Source: Clavulina sp. PMI_390 (Eukaryota > Basidiomycota > Agaricomycetes > Cantharellales > Hydnaceae). Taken from it: 64,000 bases of DNA. The stretch covers positions 586,833 through 650,832 of the forward strand of contig WIDE01000005.1 of NCBI GenBank assembly GCA_015039315.1. Reading direction: 5' to 3'. The notes below the pieces were generated by a model. The model saw nothing but the letters and a program-made list of their open reading frames with translations, was not told where the DNA came from and did not search any database. Position numbers and translations under genes: made by a program. Numbering within the stretch: position 1 is the first letter of the stretch; each line of letters begins with the position of its first letter. Shown here one piece after another: positions 37,693 to 51,400 of the stretch.

Positions 37693-39065
37693 TCAGGCAG
37701 GGAACGATTTCTTCACGGCCTGGACCACCTCGTCCCAGTTCTGCGCCCTCTGCATCCCATTGGGTAGCTCGCTATCCGAGATTGCGTCAGCTTGAGAGTC
37801 CAGTCCCCTGGCGCGTCTCTCGTCATACGAAAGGAAATCCAGCGATCCTGGCTCGTTCCGCGCATAGCTTCGGTGGCGGTTCCATGGCCATGGTCCAAAG
37901 AGTAAAACAGGGACAGGTTTAGGATCTGTGACGCACGTGGTCGCGTTCTCGAGAGAGTCGTCCACAAGGAGGACTGCCCCAATTGATTGCAACACCTATC
38001 CAAAGATTGAAACGTTAACACCCGCACCAGTGATCCGAAAATGTTCCCAGCTGGAGGTCAGGTGGGTGTATGTTAAGAAAAAGGCACGAACCTCGATCTT
38101 CTCCAATTTCTTGTTGACCGCCTTGAGACCCGCCAATGTCTGAAGGAATTCCTTGCGTTCAAACTGTCCGGTATAATGTACCGCCTCAAAGCATCCTACC
38201 AGCCGCCAGAGATCACCATGTGTCGCATATAGTTTGGGCAATAGACAGTGGAGCGCGTTAGTCAAGTCGCCCACGCGCACCATTCTCCCTATGCAGTCGC
38301 ATGCAGATGAAACTCACCCCGGAAGTGTTCCCCAACCCAAGCCTCAGTGAACTCTTTCATCGCATTTATCCGCGCCGTGACGATCACCAGTCGGAAACCG
38401 AGTTTCCTCAATGCCCTCACCCCCTCGTAGGCTCCATCGACCAGCGGTGCCTTGCGAAACTCTGGAGTCTGATAGAACTCGCCAACTTTCTCTAATGTCT
38501 CTGTTGGCAGTAGGCGGTGTGTTCAAGGGATCAGAAGAGTGGAGTAGAGTGCATAAAAGAAGAGTGGAGAGTCTGATCAGCCATCGCCAATGTTTGGGTG
38601 TGAGAGGATTCGCCTACGTTGCGGGCTGCCCCAGCCTGGATTCTATTTAGAAGGAGTAATATAGGTGAATCCGAGCAAAAAAGGCTAACCCAATCGGTGT
38701 GAAACTTTACCTTCCAATAATGATACTAGTCCGACCCCCCAGTCGTGGTCGTTGTCGTCGACAGAAACATTATGAGCTTTCGTGGCTGTTGGAGGTGAGT
38801 AGACTCACGTAATGGAAGTCCTCAATCGTAATGGGGGAGTAGTTCTTTGTGTGCCCTGCAAATAAGCTTGGTTAGAGATTATTGAGGGCAAGAGATTGCA
38901 AGGTTGAGCCAGTGGTTGAGACAGAACACACGTACATCGAGCGATCGCGCTGTTCGTCGCCATGAGCACATCGTCGAGGTCGAGCGCTATCAACGGAGCA
39001 TTTGGTGGCGAGTCGGCTGGTGTAGCCCAAATCGAAGTGGCAGCGGTGGTGGTGGTATCTCCCAT
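37693..39065 (-). CDS. HAD-superfamily hydrolase-like protein, unknown substrate
   Basis: Seven exons give 268 aa: 39065-38936, 38855-38809, 38725-38711, 38642-38618, 38500-38318, 38195-38092 and 37995-37693. HAD motif I is ALDLDDVL (Asp nucleophile and Asp+2), motif II is RLVIVTAR, and the acidic motif IV-like segment is VLLVDDSLEN. Between motifs I and II is a segment with WH, DFHYYHYWK and NPGWGSP that I know from uncharacterised fungal proteins of this type. It is restored only if a 15-nt microexon (38711-38725) and a 25-nt exon are used. The enzyme is probably a phosphatase or nucleotidase by fold; no substrate can be inferred. All seven junctions keep phase, which supports the model despite the tiny exons. 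Confidence 0.85.
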
Positions 39066-40123
39066 GACTTGCCAAGAAAGTGAATTGATCCGAGGATTGA
39101 TGATGCGCCAGCAGCTTCAAGATATAGGAAGGCGGAGAATGGACGGAAGGAGAGGGAGTTGAATGGAGGATAAGAAGGGGAGGTAGATGGTTTCTCCTTC
39201 TCCTTATGCCCTCATATACGTTTGAGGCCGATAATCATTCTTGTCCGGCTCCCAGTCATGCATGGCTGTGAGACCGACCACTGGGCAGAACCAAGATCAG
39301 TCATGGCGCCAGGCAGCCAGGCACACGAGGAAACGAGACGCTAGTCGGCACCGCTCATATATAACCACATATAATTGGAGCGGAAGCCAAGAAGCGGAGA
39401 TAAGTCTTCTTTTCCAGCTGCGCGGTCAAATCTACTACCAATCACGACGCTTATGCGTGCCCGTCAGGCTCGAGGATTCGGAACCAGATCCACCCGCGCG
39501 CACCACTAGCCGAATTAAGAGGTTCGGCGAGCAACAAGCCGTCAAGCGATGACCCTGCAAGATTAGTAGGGATATTCGGAAGCTCTACTCGGGAGGGGGT
39601 GCAGTCTTCTTCATGAAGTGATGGGAGCCAAGAATGGCGTTCTTGGACGGTTCATCTCTCCTTCGAGTTCCAGCGGCACAGGCACAGGCTTTTGTCGCTT
39701 TGCAAATGTGCATATACGTGCATCATTGCATAAAGATATAGTGGGCGCTATTTCTGGAGGGATCATGAGAGATGGATTCAGGAGCCGCAAACGGAGCCGA
39801 ATGCGAGGCCTCGTTTAATTGACAGACTTCCTGGAATCGACTTTTTCACATTATTAGTCATATAGGTGGTATTATTTGAAGGAAATAGGATGGCAGAAGG
39901 CAGAAATTGGAGTGGACTGAAGAGTATTATTGAGGACAGACTCTACAAGCTCTTCCGACGATTAGCTCGTCATGCTCGAAGGAGGCTTCATTTTTTCGTC
40001 TCCGGGCGATCCGCACATCATCGCTCGGAAATGGCTCAGGGGGACATGCCAATCCTCAGCCCATATCCAACACTCTACTTGCACGATGAATGCTGAATAC
40101 ATCCATTCAGGAACAACCGCTGT
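39066..40123. other. 1.1-kb intergenic region
   Basis: The left part is the promoter of the HAD-family gene and the right part is the 3' flank of homoserine kinase. Open frames here are short, overlapping and without motif. Confidence 0.5.
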
Positions 40124-41444
40124 TTACAGGTACACAACTTCACTCCTGCCCGACACCTCTAGAAGCTTCCAATCTACCTCTACACCAAACTGCTTGAATA
40201 TGTTCTTCGCATCATTCGCTATGGCATCATAGTTGCCGGTCGCGAGTGCCAGAATAGTCGGGCCTGCTCCTGAGAGACATATCCCTAGAAGCCCTGGATG
40301 CGTTGATGGCGTCAACGATGACAGGATCTCTGGGAGGCCGGGAATCTATGGTAGATCAATCAAGGAAGCACCACCACGTACGGTTAGAGTAAGATAAAGT
40401 GGCACTGATAATGCCAGCCTAGAACAGGGGAGCATCACGTACAAGGGATTTTCGATACGGCTGATGGACTCGGTCCTTCATCGCTTCGTAGATGAGCTCA
40501 GGATCGGCCGGGGAGCGTCCAAGAGCAGTTGTCAGCACTGCCAGCCTTTGCATGTTGAAGACCTGTATGAAAAAGGGGCAGGTGGTGCGGCAAGGTAGGA
40601 AAAAGGAGTTCGGCGTCAGCATGATAGGTCACCAGATCACGAAAAAAAATTGCAATAATTGCATGACAGAAAGCACGAGAAAAGAGGTCACGACTATAGT
40701 GAAAGAATCACTCACGAGGTCCTTCCGAGAGTACTCGTTCGGGAGCACATCACGAGCCTTGGATGTGCTCAGCTCAAATTGGGGAATAATCGCCACCGCC
40801 TTAATCTCAGGTGCCCACGGAAAACGGACGAAATGACCAATGCCAAGCGGCGCGTTCGGAGGATCTCTGCCCCATTGTGGGCCAGCTTCCGGAGGGTACT
40901 CGGGAAGTACCTCACTAAGTGGCACGGAGGCGGCTTGCGTGGCAGCCTCGTCCAGCTCCCTCAAGTAGGAGCCAATGAACCCGCCAAGTAAGGCAGCAGT
41001 GACGTTATCCGGGTGGCGCTCCACCATGAGCGCAAAATCCATGAGACGAGAGTCGCTCAGCCCAAGTTGCCCCAAAGCATTTCCGAGGAGAACGCCAGCG
41101 ATGACGGCGGCACCGGATGAACCTAGCCCTCGGCCGAAAGGAATTTCGTTGTGGCAATGGATGGTGAGATCGGGTGGGAAGTGAGTACGACCGTTGCATC
41201 TCAGAACGTAGAGGGCGACTCGAGTGGTAAGGTTCTTATATGCGTCCAAAGGGACTTCGTCCGAACCCTCCCCAGAGTAGGAGATTTTTGGACGGGGTGG
41301 GGTTTGCTCGGGGTCGGAGTCGGATGGGTAAGGGGAATGGGAGGCAGTAAGCTCCAGCCATAATGACAGTGACAAGCCGACGACATCGAAGCCTGGGCCA
41401 ATGTTGGCACTCGTGGCAGGGACTCGAATCTTGAATTGCGGCAT
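40124..41444 (-). CDS. THR1: Homoserine kinase
   Basis: This cytosolic GHMP-family kinase phosphorylates L-homoserine with ATP in threonine synthesis. Exons 41444-40716, 40562-40443 and 40345-40124 give 356 aa, close to the yeast enzyme. The N-terminal VPATSANIGPGFD and the glycine-rich phosphate-binding loop GRGLGSSGAAV identify the family. The C-terminal GHMP motif is seen as GICLSGAGPTILAL in exon 3. The ATG at 41444 is chosen because the sequence from there (PQFKIRVPATS) aligns with the family start; an upstream in-frame extension to 41489 lacks conservation. A possible additional exon between 40443 and 40345 was not needed, since KSL joins IPGLPE exactly as in homologues. Confidence 0.94.
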
Positions 41445-41717
41445 CGTCGATCGAGGTGGCAGCAAACAAGCCAAATTAGGGAAAAACACCGTGCTTCATT
41501 GACGACTCTCCAATATACCTACAATTCATCAAGATCAAAGGCTTGGAGAAAGCTTTACTATATTTGAGCGGGTTAATATTGAGGGTTTGGGGGGAGTCTG
41601 CGTCTCACTGGGGACTTGACGAGACTGCAATGGTGGCGTGAGCACTCGTGGAACTTGAGATCGGGAGTGATAGGGGGTGCTGTGAGGCTGATATTGGCCT
41701 CTTGATAGACGATAATG

Positions 41718-42254
41718 CTAGGCACTATCGTCCATTGGCTCATCTTGCTGCGGCGGGTTCGTGTTGGCAGGAGCCGCATTTGTTCTAGATTTCGCGAATT
41801 CCTCTAATTGACGCCTAACAGTAAGAGCAGTTTAGGGAGTTTGCTACGACTAAGGAGCCAATAGCACACATTCCCACTAACCGTTTCTGGTCACGGAGGG
41901 CCTTGAGCATGGCAATGACCTCATCTTGATCCCGTATGGACATTTCGCCACCAGGAATGTTCTCCACGACCTCTCGAGCGGTAGCCACGCGTTGACGAAA
42001 TATTTCTGTCTATACGCAAGAGTTCAGAAAGAAACCAGATGCACACATGAGGAGGTGAGGAAAAGGAAGCTTACTGCAGCAGCGACTGCTTGTTTATGGG
42101 CGAGCACGGTTTGGTCCTCGTTATTGATAGCGCTCACGACATCGACTAGCGCGGGGAGTAACCGTTCAAATACATCAGTTGGCAGTGTCGTTATTGTCGC
42201 TGAACTGGAGGTGGATGCAGCGGCGGCCGCGTTGGTTGTATTGGTTGTTGACAT
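41718..42254 (-). CDS. MED9: Mediator complex subunit 9
   Basis: MED9 is a small subunit of the middle module of Mediator, which links transcription factors to RNA polymerase II. Exons 42254-42075, 42009-41882 and 41814-41718 give 134 aa. An Ala/Thr/Ser-rich start leads into a helical region. Exon 2 contains the recognisable segment AREVVENIPGGEMS followed by QDEVIAMLKALRDQKR, which fits the fungal MED9 pattern. The C-terminus is short, Pro/Asn/Gln-rich and ends in acidic residues. The gene is head-to-head with the dynein gene, with 165 bp between start codons, so the two share a promoter. Assignment rests on the helix pattern and size. Confidence 0.82.
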
Positions 42255-42419
42255 CGGGGGACGAGGAGATCAACGTTCCAAATTCGGCGCTTACAGCGCA
42301 TCTAAACTCTGGCAACAACGCGTCGCGCCTCCTCTCCTCTTTCCTCTCTACTCTCAACACATATTTTGGAAATATTCAGCAACAACCCTTCTAGATACTA
42401 GTGGTGGTCTCGTCTCACG
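42255..42419. promoter_or_regulatory. Bidirectional promoter MED9 / dynein motor
   Basis: Only 165 bp lie between the divergent start codons. This also shows that no room exists upstream for exons of a dynein tail. Confidence 0.6.
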
Positions 42420-45400
42420 ATGGACGTGTTTGGCTCAGCCAACTCGTCGACAGCGCAAACAGTCGCGTTTATTACTTGTGCGTCCCTATGCGCCAACTTT
42501 TTCCCTCAAGGGGCGTAATCGTCTCAACTCGTTCGCTGGTGATACCTAGATGTCCAAGACCTTAAAAGAAAGCTCAAATCATGGGCCCCGCTTATAGAGT
42601 TATGTGGAAGCGGAGAGAAGACACTAGAGCGAATGCGGTTCCAGTTTCCGGACGATTGGCTGTATTTCGACCAGCTCAATGGTGAATGGAACGCGTTCCA
42701 GGAGATTCTGAGACGGAAGAACGACTCTATTCAGGAGCAACTTGGTACGCACCTCTCTTACTTGCCCCAGGCTGTCTGCCAGCACTCCTCGAACTTACTG
42801 TACCTCCCTCTCATCCCAATCACGAACCCGCTTAACTTAATTATTTTCTCAGCCGGCCTCCAATTAAAGATTACTGCCGAAGACAAAGTCGTTGATAACA
42901 AGATTGGCGAGATTATCGCCGAGTGGGAGCAGACGCGTCCCGTCCAAGGCAATCTACGCGCAGAAGAAGCCATGGCTACTATCGCCTCGTTCGAGGTCAA
43001 ACTCAAGAAGGTTCAAGACGAATACGAGCTTGTGTGTCGAGCAAAGGAGGCTTTAGACTTGGACCTTGTCCGGCACACTCGCCTGGAGCCCGTGTTTGAG
43101 GAACTCAAGGACCTTAAGGAGGTCTGGACTGCGCTTAGCGGCGTCTGGAGCCAGATCGCCGCTATCAAGGAAATCCCATGGGCGACCGTCGTCTCGCGCA
43201 AACTGCGTCAGCAGCTCGATGGATTACTCAAGTCAACCCAGGAAATGCCAAACCGTATGCGCCAGTACAGCGCATTCGAGTATGTGCAGGAGGTCCTCAA
43301 GGGCTACCAAAAGTCGAACCTTATGGTGTCGGAGCTCAAGTCCGATGCGCTTAAGGAGCGCCATTGGCAGCAGTTATTCAAGACTATGAAGCTGTCCGGA
43401 AAAGTTAACCTCTTGCAGTGAGTCTTCACCAGTCATGAGAGGCTGAATTTACGCTGATGGAGGCTTCAGGATGACTCTAGGGCACGTTTATGACCTCGAC
43501 CTCAAGAAGAATGAGCAGCCTATCCGCGCTGTTATTGTCCAGGCTCAAGGCGAGATGGCTCTGGAGGAATACCTTAAGCAAGTTCGAGAGACCTGGACCA
43601 GCTTTGCTCTTGATTTGGTCAATTACCAAAATAAGTGCCGACTCATTCGGTTCGTTGGCCTTTTGGTCTTTTATGCGTCATCTTCTTCCGTTTGCTGACC
43701 TCGTGCATCGTGGAACAGTGGAGGCGGATGGGAGGAGCTTCTCACAAAATGTCGCGAAAATATCAACTCCCTCAACAGCATGAAGGCGTCGCCGTACTAC
43801 AAAGGTTTGTAATAATTTCGTCCTCCCTTTTACCGCCGGAACTCATCACATTTCTATCTAGTCTTCGCTGAGGACGCCAGCTCATGGGAGGAGAAGCTAA
43901 ACCGAATCGACATTCTCTTCAGTGAGTCATACTCCCGTTATCCGGGTGCATGGGCGACCTGCTGACGCTTGGCACAGATGTCTGGATCGACGTTCAAAGG
44001 CAGTGGGTTTACTTGGAAGGCATCTTTTCCGGCAGCGCTGATATTAAGCACCTGCTCCCCGTGGAGTCCAACCGATTCCAGAATATCAACAATGAGTTTA
44101 TGGCTCTTATGAAGAAGGTGTACAAGTCGCCTTTTGTCCTCGACGTCCTCGCTATCCCAGGAATCCAAAAGAGCGTAGAGCGATTGGCCGACCAGCTCAC
44201 CAAGATCCAGAAAGCTCTTGGTGAATACCTGGAGCGAGAGCGTGCCAGCTTCCCTCGTTTCTATTTCGTTGGTGACGAAGATCTTCTTGAGATCATCGGT
44301 AATAGTAAGGAGATCCTTCGTATCGTAAAGCATCTGAAGAAGATGTTTGCTGGTCTCGCTACCATCACGTTGGACGAGGACCTCACTCGCATCGAGTCCA
44401 TGTCTTCTCGCGAAGGAGAGCTGGTGCCTTTCAAAACTCCCATCGTTTTAAAGGACTACCCCAAGATGAACGACTGGCTTGGCAAAATCGAGTCCGAGAT
44501 GCGCGTCACCCTTGCTCAGTTGTTGTGTGACGGCGTTGCGGAGCTACTCCAGTTCTACGGAACGGATGCCCCAGTCCAAGCCCCTACCCTCCTTGCGTGG
44601 ATCGAGAAATACCCCGCACAGCTTGTCTCTCTCGCTGTCCAGATCGCCTGGACGGCAAGTGTGGAAGCCTCTCTCCAAGCTGGGAAGGTTCCCGAGTCCT
44701 CACTCTCCAACGTCCTCGGAGGGCTCGACCTTCTTGCCGACATTGTGCTCACTGACCTCCAGCCCATCACTCGTCGCAAGTGCGAGCATCTGATCACCGA
44801 GCTAGTCCATCAACGAGATGTCACCCGTTCCCTTGTCTCCCAGCGCGTGCAGGACGAGAAGAGCTTCGCGTGGCTGCGACAGATGCGGTTCTACCTTGAT
44901 CTCACGAGCAACATTCCCTCTCCTATGGACCGTTTGGCGGTGAAGATGGCAGATGCAGTATTCCCCTACGGGTGGGAGTATCTTGGCGTCCCGGATCGTC
45001 TCGTCCAAACCCCCTTGACGGACAGAGTGTACCTCACCTTGACATCCGCGCTGAATACCCAGAACGGAGGCGCTCCTTTCGGACCTGCAGGAACTGGTAT
45101 GTCTCCCATTGCAATCCCGACGATTTTACTAACCTGTGTGGTAATCAGGTAAAACCGAATCTGTCAAGGCTCTTGGTGTGCAGCTTGGCCGCTTCGTCAT
45201 CGTCTTCTGTTGTGATGAGACCTTCGACAGTCCCGCCATGAGTCGTATTTTCATGGGTCTTTGCCAAGTCGGAGCATGGGGCTGCTTCGACGAGTTCAAC
45301 CGACTTGAGGAGAAGATCCTCAGTGCTGTCTCGCAGCAAATCCAGACCATCCAGCAGGGCTTGGTCGCTCTCATCAGCAATCCCAATGTTGAGATTGAGC

Positions 45401-48400
45401 TGATGAATAAGCCGTTGAAGCTCAACAAGAATATCGGTTAGTTTTTCTCATTATTACTTGGGTTCTACAAGCACGAGTGCTCATTCTTGTTTGCTGGTGA
45501 TAGGTATTTTCATCACGACCAACCCTACCTATGCTGGACGTTCCCAGCTTCCTCCAAATTTGACCAAACTCTTCAGACCGTAAGCACCCTATAGTCTTCT
45601 AATCGACTCATCCTGAAAGCTCCTATTCTAGTCAAGCCATGACCCGTCCCGACCGAGAACTCATTGCCCAAGTGCTGCTTTTCTCGCAGGGTTTCCGAAC
45701 AGCGGAAGTCTTGGCCTCGAAAATTGTTCCGTTCTTCAACCTCTGCTCGGAGCAACTTTCCCCCCAAGCCCATTACGACTTTGGTCTTCGTGCTCTCAAG
45801 GCCGTTTTGTCAAGCGCTGGTATTCTGAAGCGAGAACGCATGCTGGCAGCCTCAGATGCTGACTCCTCGGTCTCGGATTCCTATACGGAGCAGATCATCT
45901 TGATCCAGAGTGTTACTGAAACTATTGTTCCCAAGTTGGTGGCTGATGACGTCGACCTCCTAACAAGGTTAGTCGCCTACCTGATCAAAAATGTATCTTG
46001 ACCGCTGACTATGTTCCCTTTAGTTTGCTTACCGACGTGTTCCCCGGTGTTGACTACGTCCCAGTCGACCTTGAGGCGCTGCGCAAGCATATCATCGACG
46101 TCTGCACGGAGCGCCACCTTGTCACTGGCGATCTTTGGGTGAACAAGATTCTCCAGCTCTACCAGATTCAAAAGATTCAGCATGGTCTCATGATGGTCGG
46201 CCCATCGGGTACTGGGAAGACGAACGCTTGGCGTGTGCTACTTGCCGCATTGGAAAGACTGGATGGAACTGAAGGCGTCGCCTATGTCATCGATCCTAAG
46301 GCAATGCATAAGGAAGCACTGTACGGGACTCTCGACGCGACCACGCGTGAGTGGAATGACGGTCTTTTCACCCACATCCTTCGCAAGATCGTAGATGACA
46401 TTCGTGGAGAGAGTCTGAAGAGGCATTGGATCATCTTTGATGGTGATGTTGATCCTGAATGGGTTGAAAATTTGAACAGGTGAGTCTACCCAACAGTTTC
46501 CCTGTTTGCGGGCTCATTTCCAACCATCGTTTTCCGTTTAGTGTGTTGGACGATAACAAGCTACTCACTCTTCCCAATGGCGAGCGTCTTAACCTTCCTC
46601 CCAATGTTCGGATCATGTTTGAGGTTGAACACCTCAAATATGCCACTCCAGCCACTGTCAGTCGTTGCGGTATGATCTGGTTCAGCGAGGATGTTGTCGT
46701 TCCGCAGATGGTGTATGAACACTACCTCCAGACCCTTCGCTCGGTGCCTGTGGATGAAGAAGAGGATTCCTCGGACCTTCGCGCTTCCGACTCTCCCATT
46801 CTTCCTCTCCAGCGCGTGATTGCCGGGATCATTGAGCCATTCTTCCAACCTAATGGCCTGGTTTCGTCTGCCCTCGAATATGCTGCTACAATTGATCACA
46901 TCATGGACTTCACAACGACCCGAGCACTCAACACTCTCATCTCCCTCGTTAACAAAACTGTCCGAAACATCATTGACTACAACAACACTCATTCAGACTT
47001 CCCATTGTCTGCCGAAGTTATGGAACAGTATGTTTGCAAGCGCATGCTCGTCAGCTTGATCTGGGCGTTCTCAGGTGATGCCCGCCTCGAGTTGCGAGCT
47101 CAGATGGGCGACTTCTTGAGGGGCCAGACTGGTGTTGATCTCCCACCTTTGGCTCCAGGTAGCTCACTCATCGACTACGATGTTCAAGTGAACTCTGGTG
47201 ACTGGGTGGCGTGGCAGAGCAAGGTTCCAACCATCGAGATCGATTCACATGCTGTTACCCAGTCGGATGTTGTGGTACCTACCATGGACACAGTACGACA
47301 TGAAGAGGTGCTATACTCATGGCTCTCTGAGCACAAACCCCTCATGCTTTGTGGCCCTCCAGGTTCGGGGAAGACTATGACACTCTTCAGCGCGCTGAGG
47401 AAGCTACCCGACATGGAAGTAGTTGGTCTCAACTTCTCCAGCGCTACTACGCCGGAACTCATCTTGAAGACATTCGAACAGCATTGCGAATACCGCCGCA
47501 CTCCAAATGGCGTCATTCTAGCCCCTGGGCAAATTGGACGTTGGCTTGTCGTATTCTGTGATGAAATCAATCTCCCTGCTACCGACAAGTATGGGACTCA
47601 GCGGGTGATTTCGTTCATTCGCCAGCTCGTCGAGTCCAACGGATACTTCCGTACCACGGATATGGCCTGGGTCAAGTTAGAGCGGATTCAGTTTGTTGGG
47701 GCTTGCAACCCTCCCACTGATCCAGGTCGAGTTCCTCTCACCCACCGCTTCTTGCGACATGCGCCTCTTATCATGGTTGATTACCCCGGCGAGGTGTCTC
47801 TCATCCAAATTTACGGCACTTATACTCGAGGGTTGCTCAAAGTGGTCCCTAACCTCAAAGCATATGCTGGGCCACTTACGGAAGCGATGGTTCAATTCTA
47901 CTTGGCATCGCAGAAGCGGTTCACTACTGATCAGCAGGCTCACTACGTGTACAGTCCACGTGAGCTGACTCGTTGGTGCCGAGGGATCTATGAAGCAATC
48001 AAGCCACTTGAGTCCCTAACGGTCGAAGGGCTGGTCAGAGTTTGGGCACACGAGGCCCTCCGTCTCTTCCAAGACCGTCTCGTAACAGAGGACGAGCGAC
48101 TGTGGACAGACCAAAACATCGATTCCGTTGCTCAGCTCCACTTCCCTACTATCGGCTTCGAGGAGGCCCTCGCACGACCGATTTTGTTCTCGAACTGGAC
48201 GTCGCGGCATTATATCCCTGTCGACCGAGAGCAACTGCGCGAGTTTACGAAGGCCCGCTTACGCGTATTCCATGAGGAAGAGCTCGATGTTCCTCTTGTG
48301 CTCTTCAACGATGTCCTTGATCACGTCCTACGTATTGATCGAGTGTTCCGACAAATTCAGGGTCATTTGCTTCTTATCGGCGTCAGTGGTAGTGGCAAGG

Positions 48401-51400
48401 TACGTTCAGCATCACAGACGATACGGCCAAGTACTCAAATTTCGTCCACAGACAACTCTCTCTCGATTCGTCGCATGGATGAATGGGTTGAGCGTTTTCC
48501 AAATCAAGGTCTCCAACAAATACACTGGTGACGATTTCGACGAAGATCTCCGAACAGTCCTACGCCGTGCAGGATGCAAAGGCGAGAAGATTTGCTTTAT
48601 CATGGACGAGTCCAATGTTCTTGACTCTGGCTTCCTGGAGCGTATGAACACTTTGCTCGCTAACGCCGAGGTTCCTGGCCTTTTTGAGGGAGATGACTAT
48701 GCCTCCCTCATGACTGCATGCAAAGAGGGATGCGCCCGTGATAACGTCATCCTTGAATCCCCTGAGGAGCTCTACAAGTGGTTCACTACTCAAGTCGCCA
48801 AAAATCTTCACGTTGTGTTCACCATGAATCCTCCCGAGAATGGCCTAGCGTCCCGAGCCGCCACGTCCCCTGCGTTGTTCAATCGATGCGTCCTTGATTG
48901 GTTCGGCGACTGGCCAGATCAGGCTTTCTATCAAGTCGGAATGGAGTTCACCAAGACTCTCGATCTTGATTTGTCCTCGTATTCTCCTCCTGCCGACTTC
49001 CCATTGGCATATCGTGCTCTTTCCCTTCCACCTGTGCACCGAACTGCCGTGGTCAACGCCTTTGTTCATATCCATCTCTCACTTCACGAGTACAACCTAC
49101 GTCTCAGCCGACGCCAAGGACGCTACAATTACGCAACCCCGCGTCACTACCTCGATTTGTGAGTTCTTAATAACTTCTCGATACTAAATGCTGGTCACTA
49201 ACTATATATATAGCATTCAGCACTACGTTCGTCTGTTCAACGAGAAGACGGATGAGCTCGAGGAACAGCAAAGGCATTTGCATGTTGGCCTCGATAAGCT
49301 TCGCGACACTGTGACGCAAGTCGAGCAATTGCGGCAGAGCCTGGCGCTCAAGCGAGCCCAGCTTGAGACCAAGAACGCGGAGGCGAACGAGAAGCTCAAG
49401 CGCATGGTTGCCGAGCAGCAAGAGGCCGAGCACAAGAAGTCTGAGTCGATCAAGATTCAAGAAGCGCTTCGCGAGCAAGATAAGAACATCGCCATTCGCA
49501 AGCAGTCTGCTGAGGCTGAACTGGCCGAAGCAGAGCCGGCTGTCTACGATGCTCAGTCCGCTGTTCAAGGTATCAAGAAAACGCAACTGTCCGAAGTGCG
49601 TAGTATGGGCAACCCTCCCGAAGCTGTCAAGCTTGCCATGGAGTCTGTGTGCACTGTCCTGGGCTTCCGCATCGAGAACTGGAAATCGGTGCAGACCATT
49701 CTGCGTCGCGATGACTTCATCCAAAGCATCCTTAACTTCAACACTGACAAGCAGATGACGAAGCAAATCCGAGACCTCCTCAACCGCGAATATCTCAATC
49801 GACCAAACTATAACTTCGAGACCGTTGATCGAGCAAGTAAAGCCTGCGGTCCACTTGTGAAGTGGGTGATTGCCCAGACACGCTACTCCGAGATCCTTGA
49901 CAAGGTTGGACCACTCCGTAACGAAGTCAAGTCTCTCGAAGTGCAGGCAGCACGCACAAAGCAGCAGGCTAGCTCCATCCTTGGTATTGTCAAGGAGCTG
50001 GAGACGAGCATTGCGAAGTACAAGGATGAGTATGCCCTTCTCATTCGCGAAACCGAGGCTATCAAAGTCGAGATGGAACGTGTCGAATCCAAGGTAGAGC
50101 GTAGTATGACCCTGCTCAACAGCTTGTCATCGGAGCGAACCCGATGGGAAGCCAGCAGCCGTACCTTCGAAACCGAGATGAGCACCATCGTCGGTGATGT
50201 CTTGCTCTCTGCAGCTTTCATGGCCTACTCGGGATACTTCGATCAACAGTATCGAGAGAATATGCTACATGACTGGTCTGACCACTTGGCCGCTGCTGGC
50301 ATCAAGTTCAAGGCTGAATTGTCACTACCAGAGTATTTGTCCACTGCTGATGAGCGGCTTACCTGGCAAGCCAAGTCTCTGCCAGTGGATAACCTCTACA
50401 CTGAAAATGCGATCATGCTCAAGACATATAATCGCTATCCCCTTATTATCGACCCCACTGGCCAGGCTACCACTTTCCTCATCAACGAGTACAAAGACCG
50501 CAAGCTCGCAGTCACTAGCTTCCTTGATGAGGGTTTCCTCAAAGTGCTTGAGAGCGCTCTTCGATTTGGTAATCCAATTCTGATCAAGGATGTCGAGCGG
50601 CTTGATCCCATTCTCAATGCCGTTCTCAACAAGGAGATACGCCGAACGGGAGGACGTGTGCTCATTAGGCTTGGAAGTCAAGACATTGATTTCTCCCCGG
50701 CGTTTACCATGTTCCTCTCAACCAGGGATCCCTCAGTTGAATTCTCACCAGACATCTGCAGTCGTGTCACATTCGTCAACTTCACCATGACGCGCAGCAG
50801 TCTGCAGAGCCAGTCTTTGGACCAAGTCCTCAAGGTCGAAAGACCGGATACGGATAAGAAGCGCTCTGATCTCACCCGCATCCAAGGGGAATTCAGACTA
50901 CGCCTTCGCTTCTTGGAGCGTTCCCTGCTGCAAGCCCTTAACGACTCCACGGGCAACATCCTCGATGACGATAAGGTCATCGGCACTCTTGAGACCTTGA
51001 AACGGGAGGCAGCCGAGATTACACAGAAGGTCGAGGAAACCGATGTTATCATGCAGGAAGTAGACCAAGTGACAGCACAATACCTCCCCCTTGCCCAAGC
51101 ATGCAGCTCCACGTTCTTTATCCTCGAGCAGCTGAGCACTATCAACCACTTCTACCAATTCTCCCTTCGGTTCTTCCTCGATATCTTCGACCACGTGTTA
51201 CATCATAATCCCAACCTCAAGGGGGTGACGGATTATCAGGATCGACTGAATATCTTGGTGAACGACCTTTTCCTTACCGTGTACAGGCGCACGTCTCGTA
51301 CACTCCTTCATCGCGACCATGTGCTTCTCGCCGTACTGCTTGCCCAGGTCAAAACACGAGGCGTGGATGGTGGTGTCATCTCCGACGACCTTGAGTTCCT

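Noticed and set aside
38131..38283. Open minus-strand extension of HAD exon 6 (to 38283)
   Set aside because: It is in frame but inserts about 25 residues absent from the family; using the acceptor before 38195 joins HFRG to CFEAVHYTG as expected.
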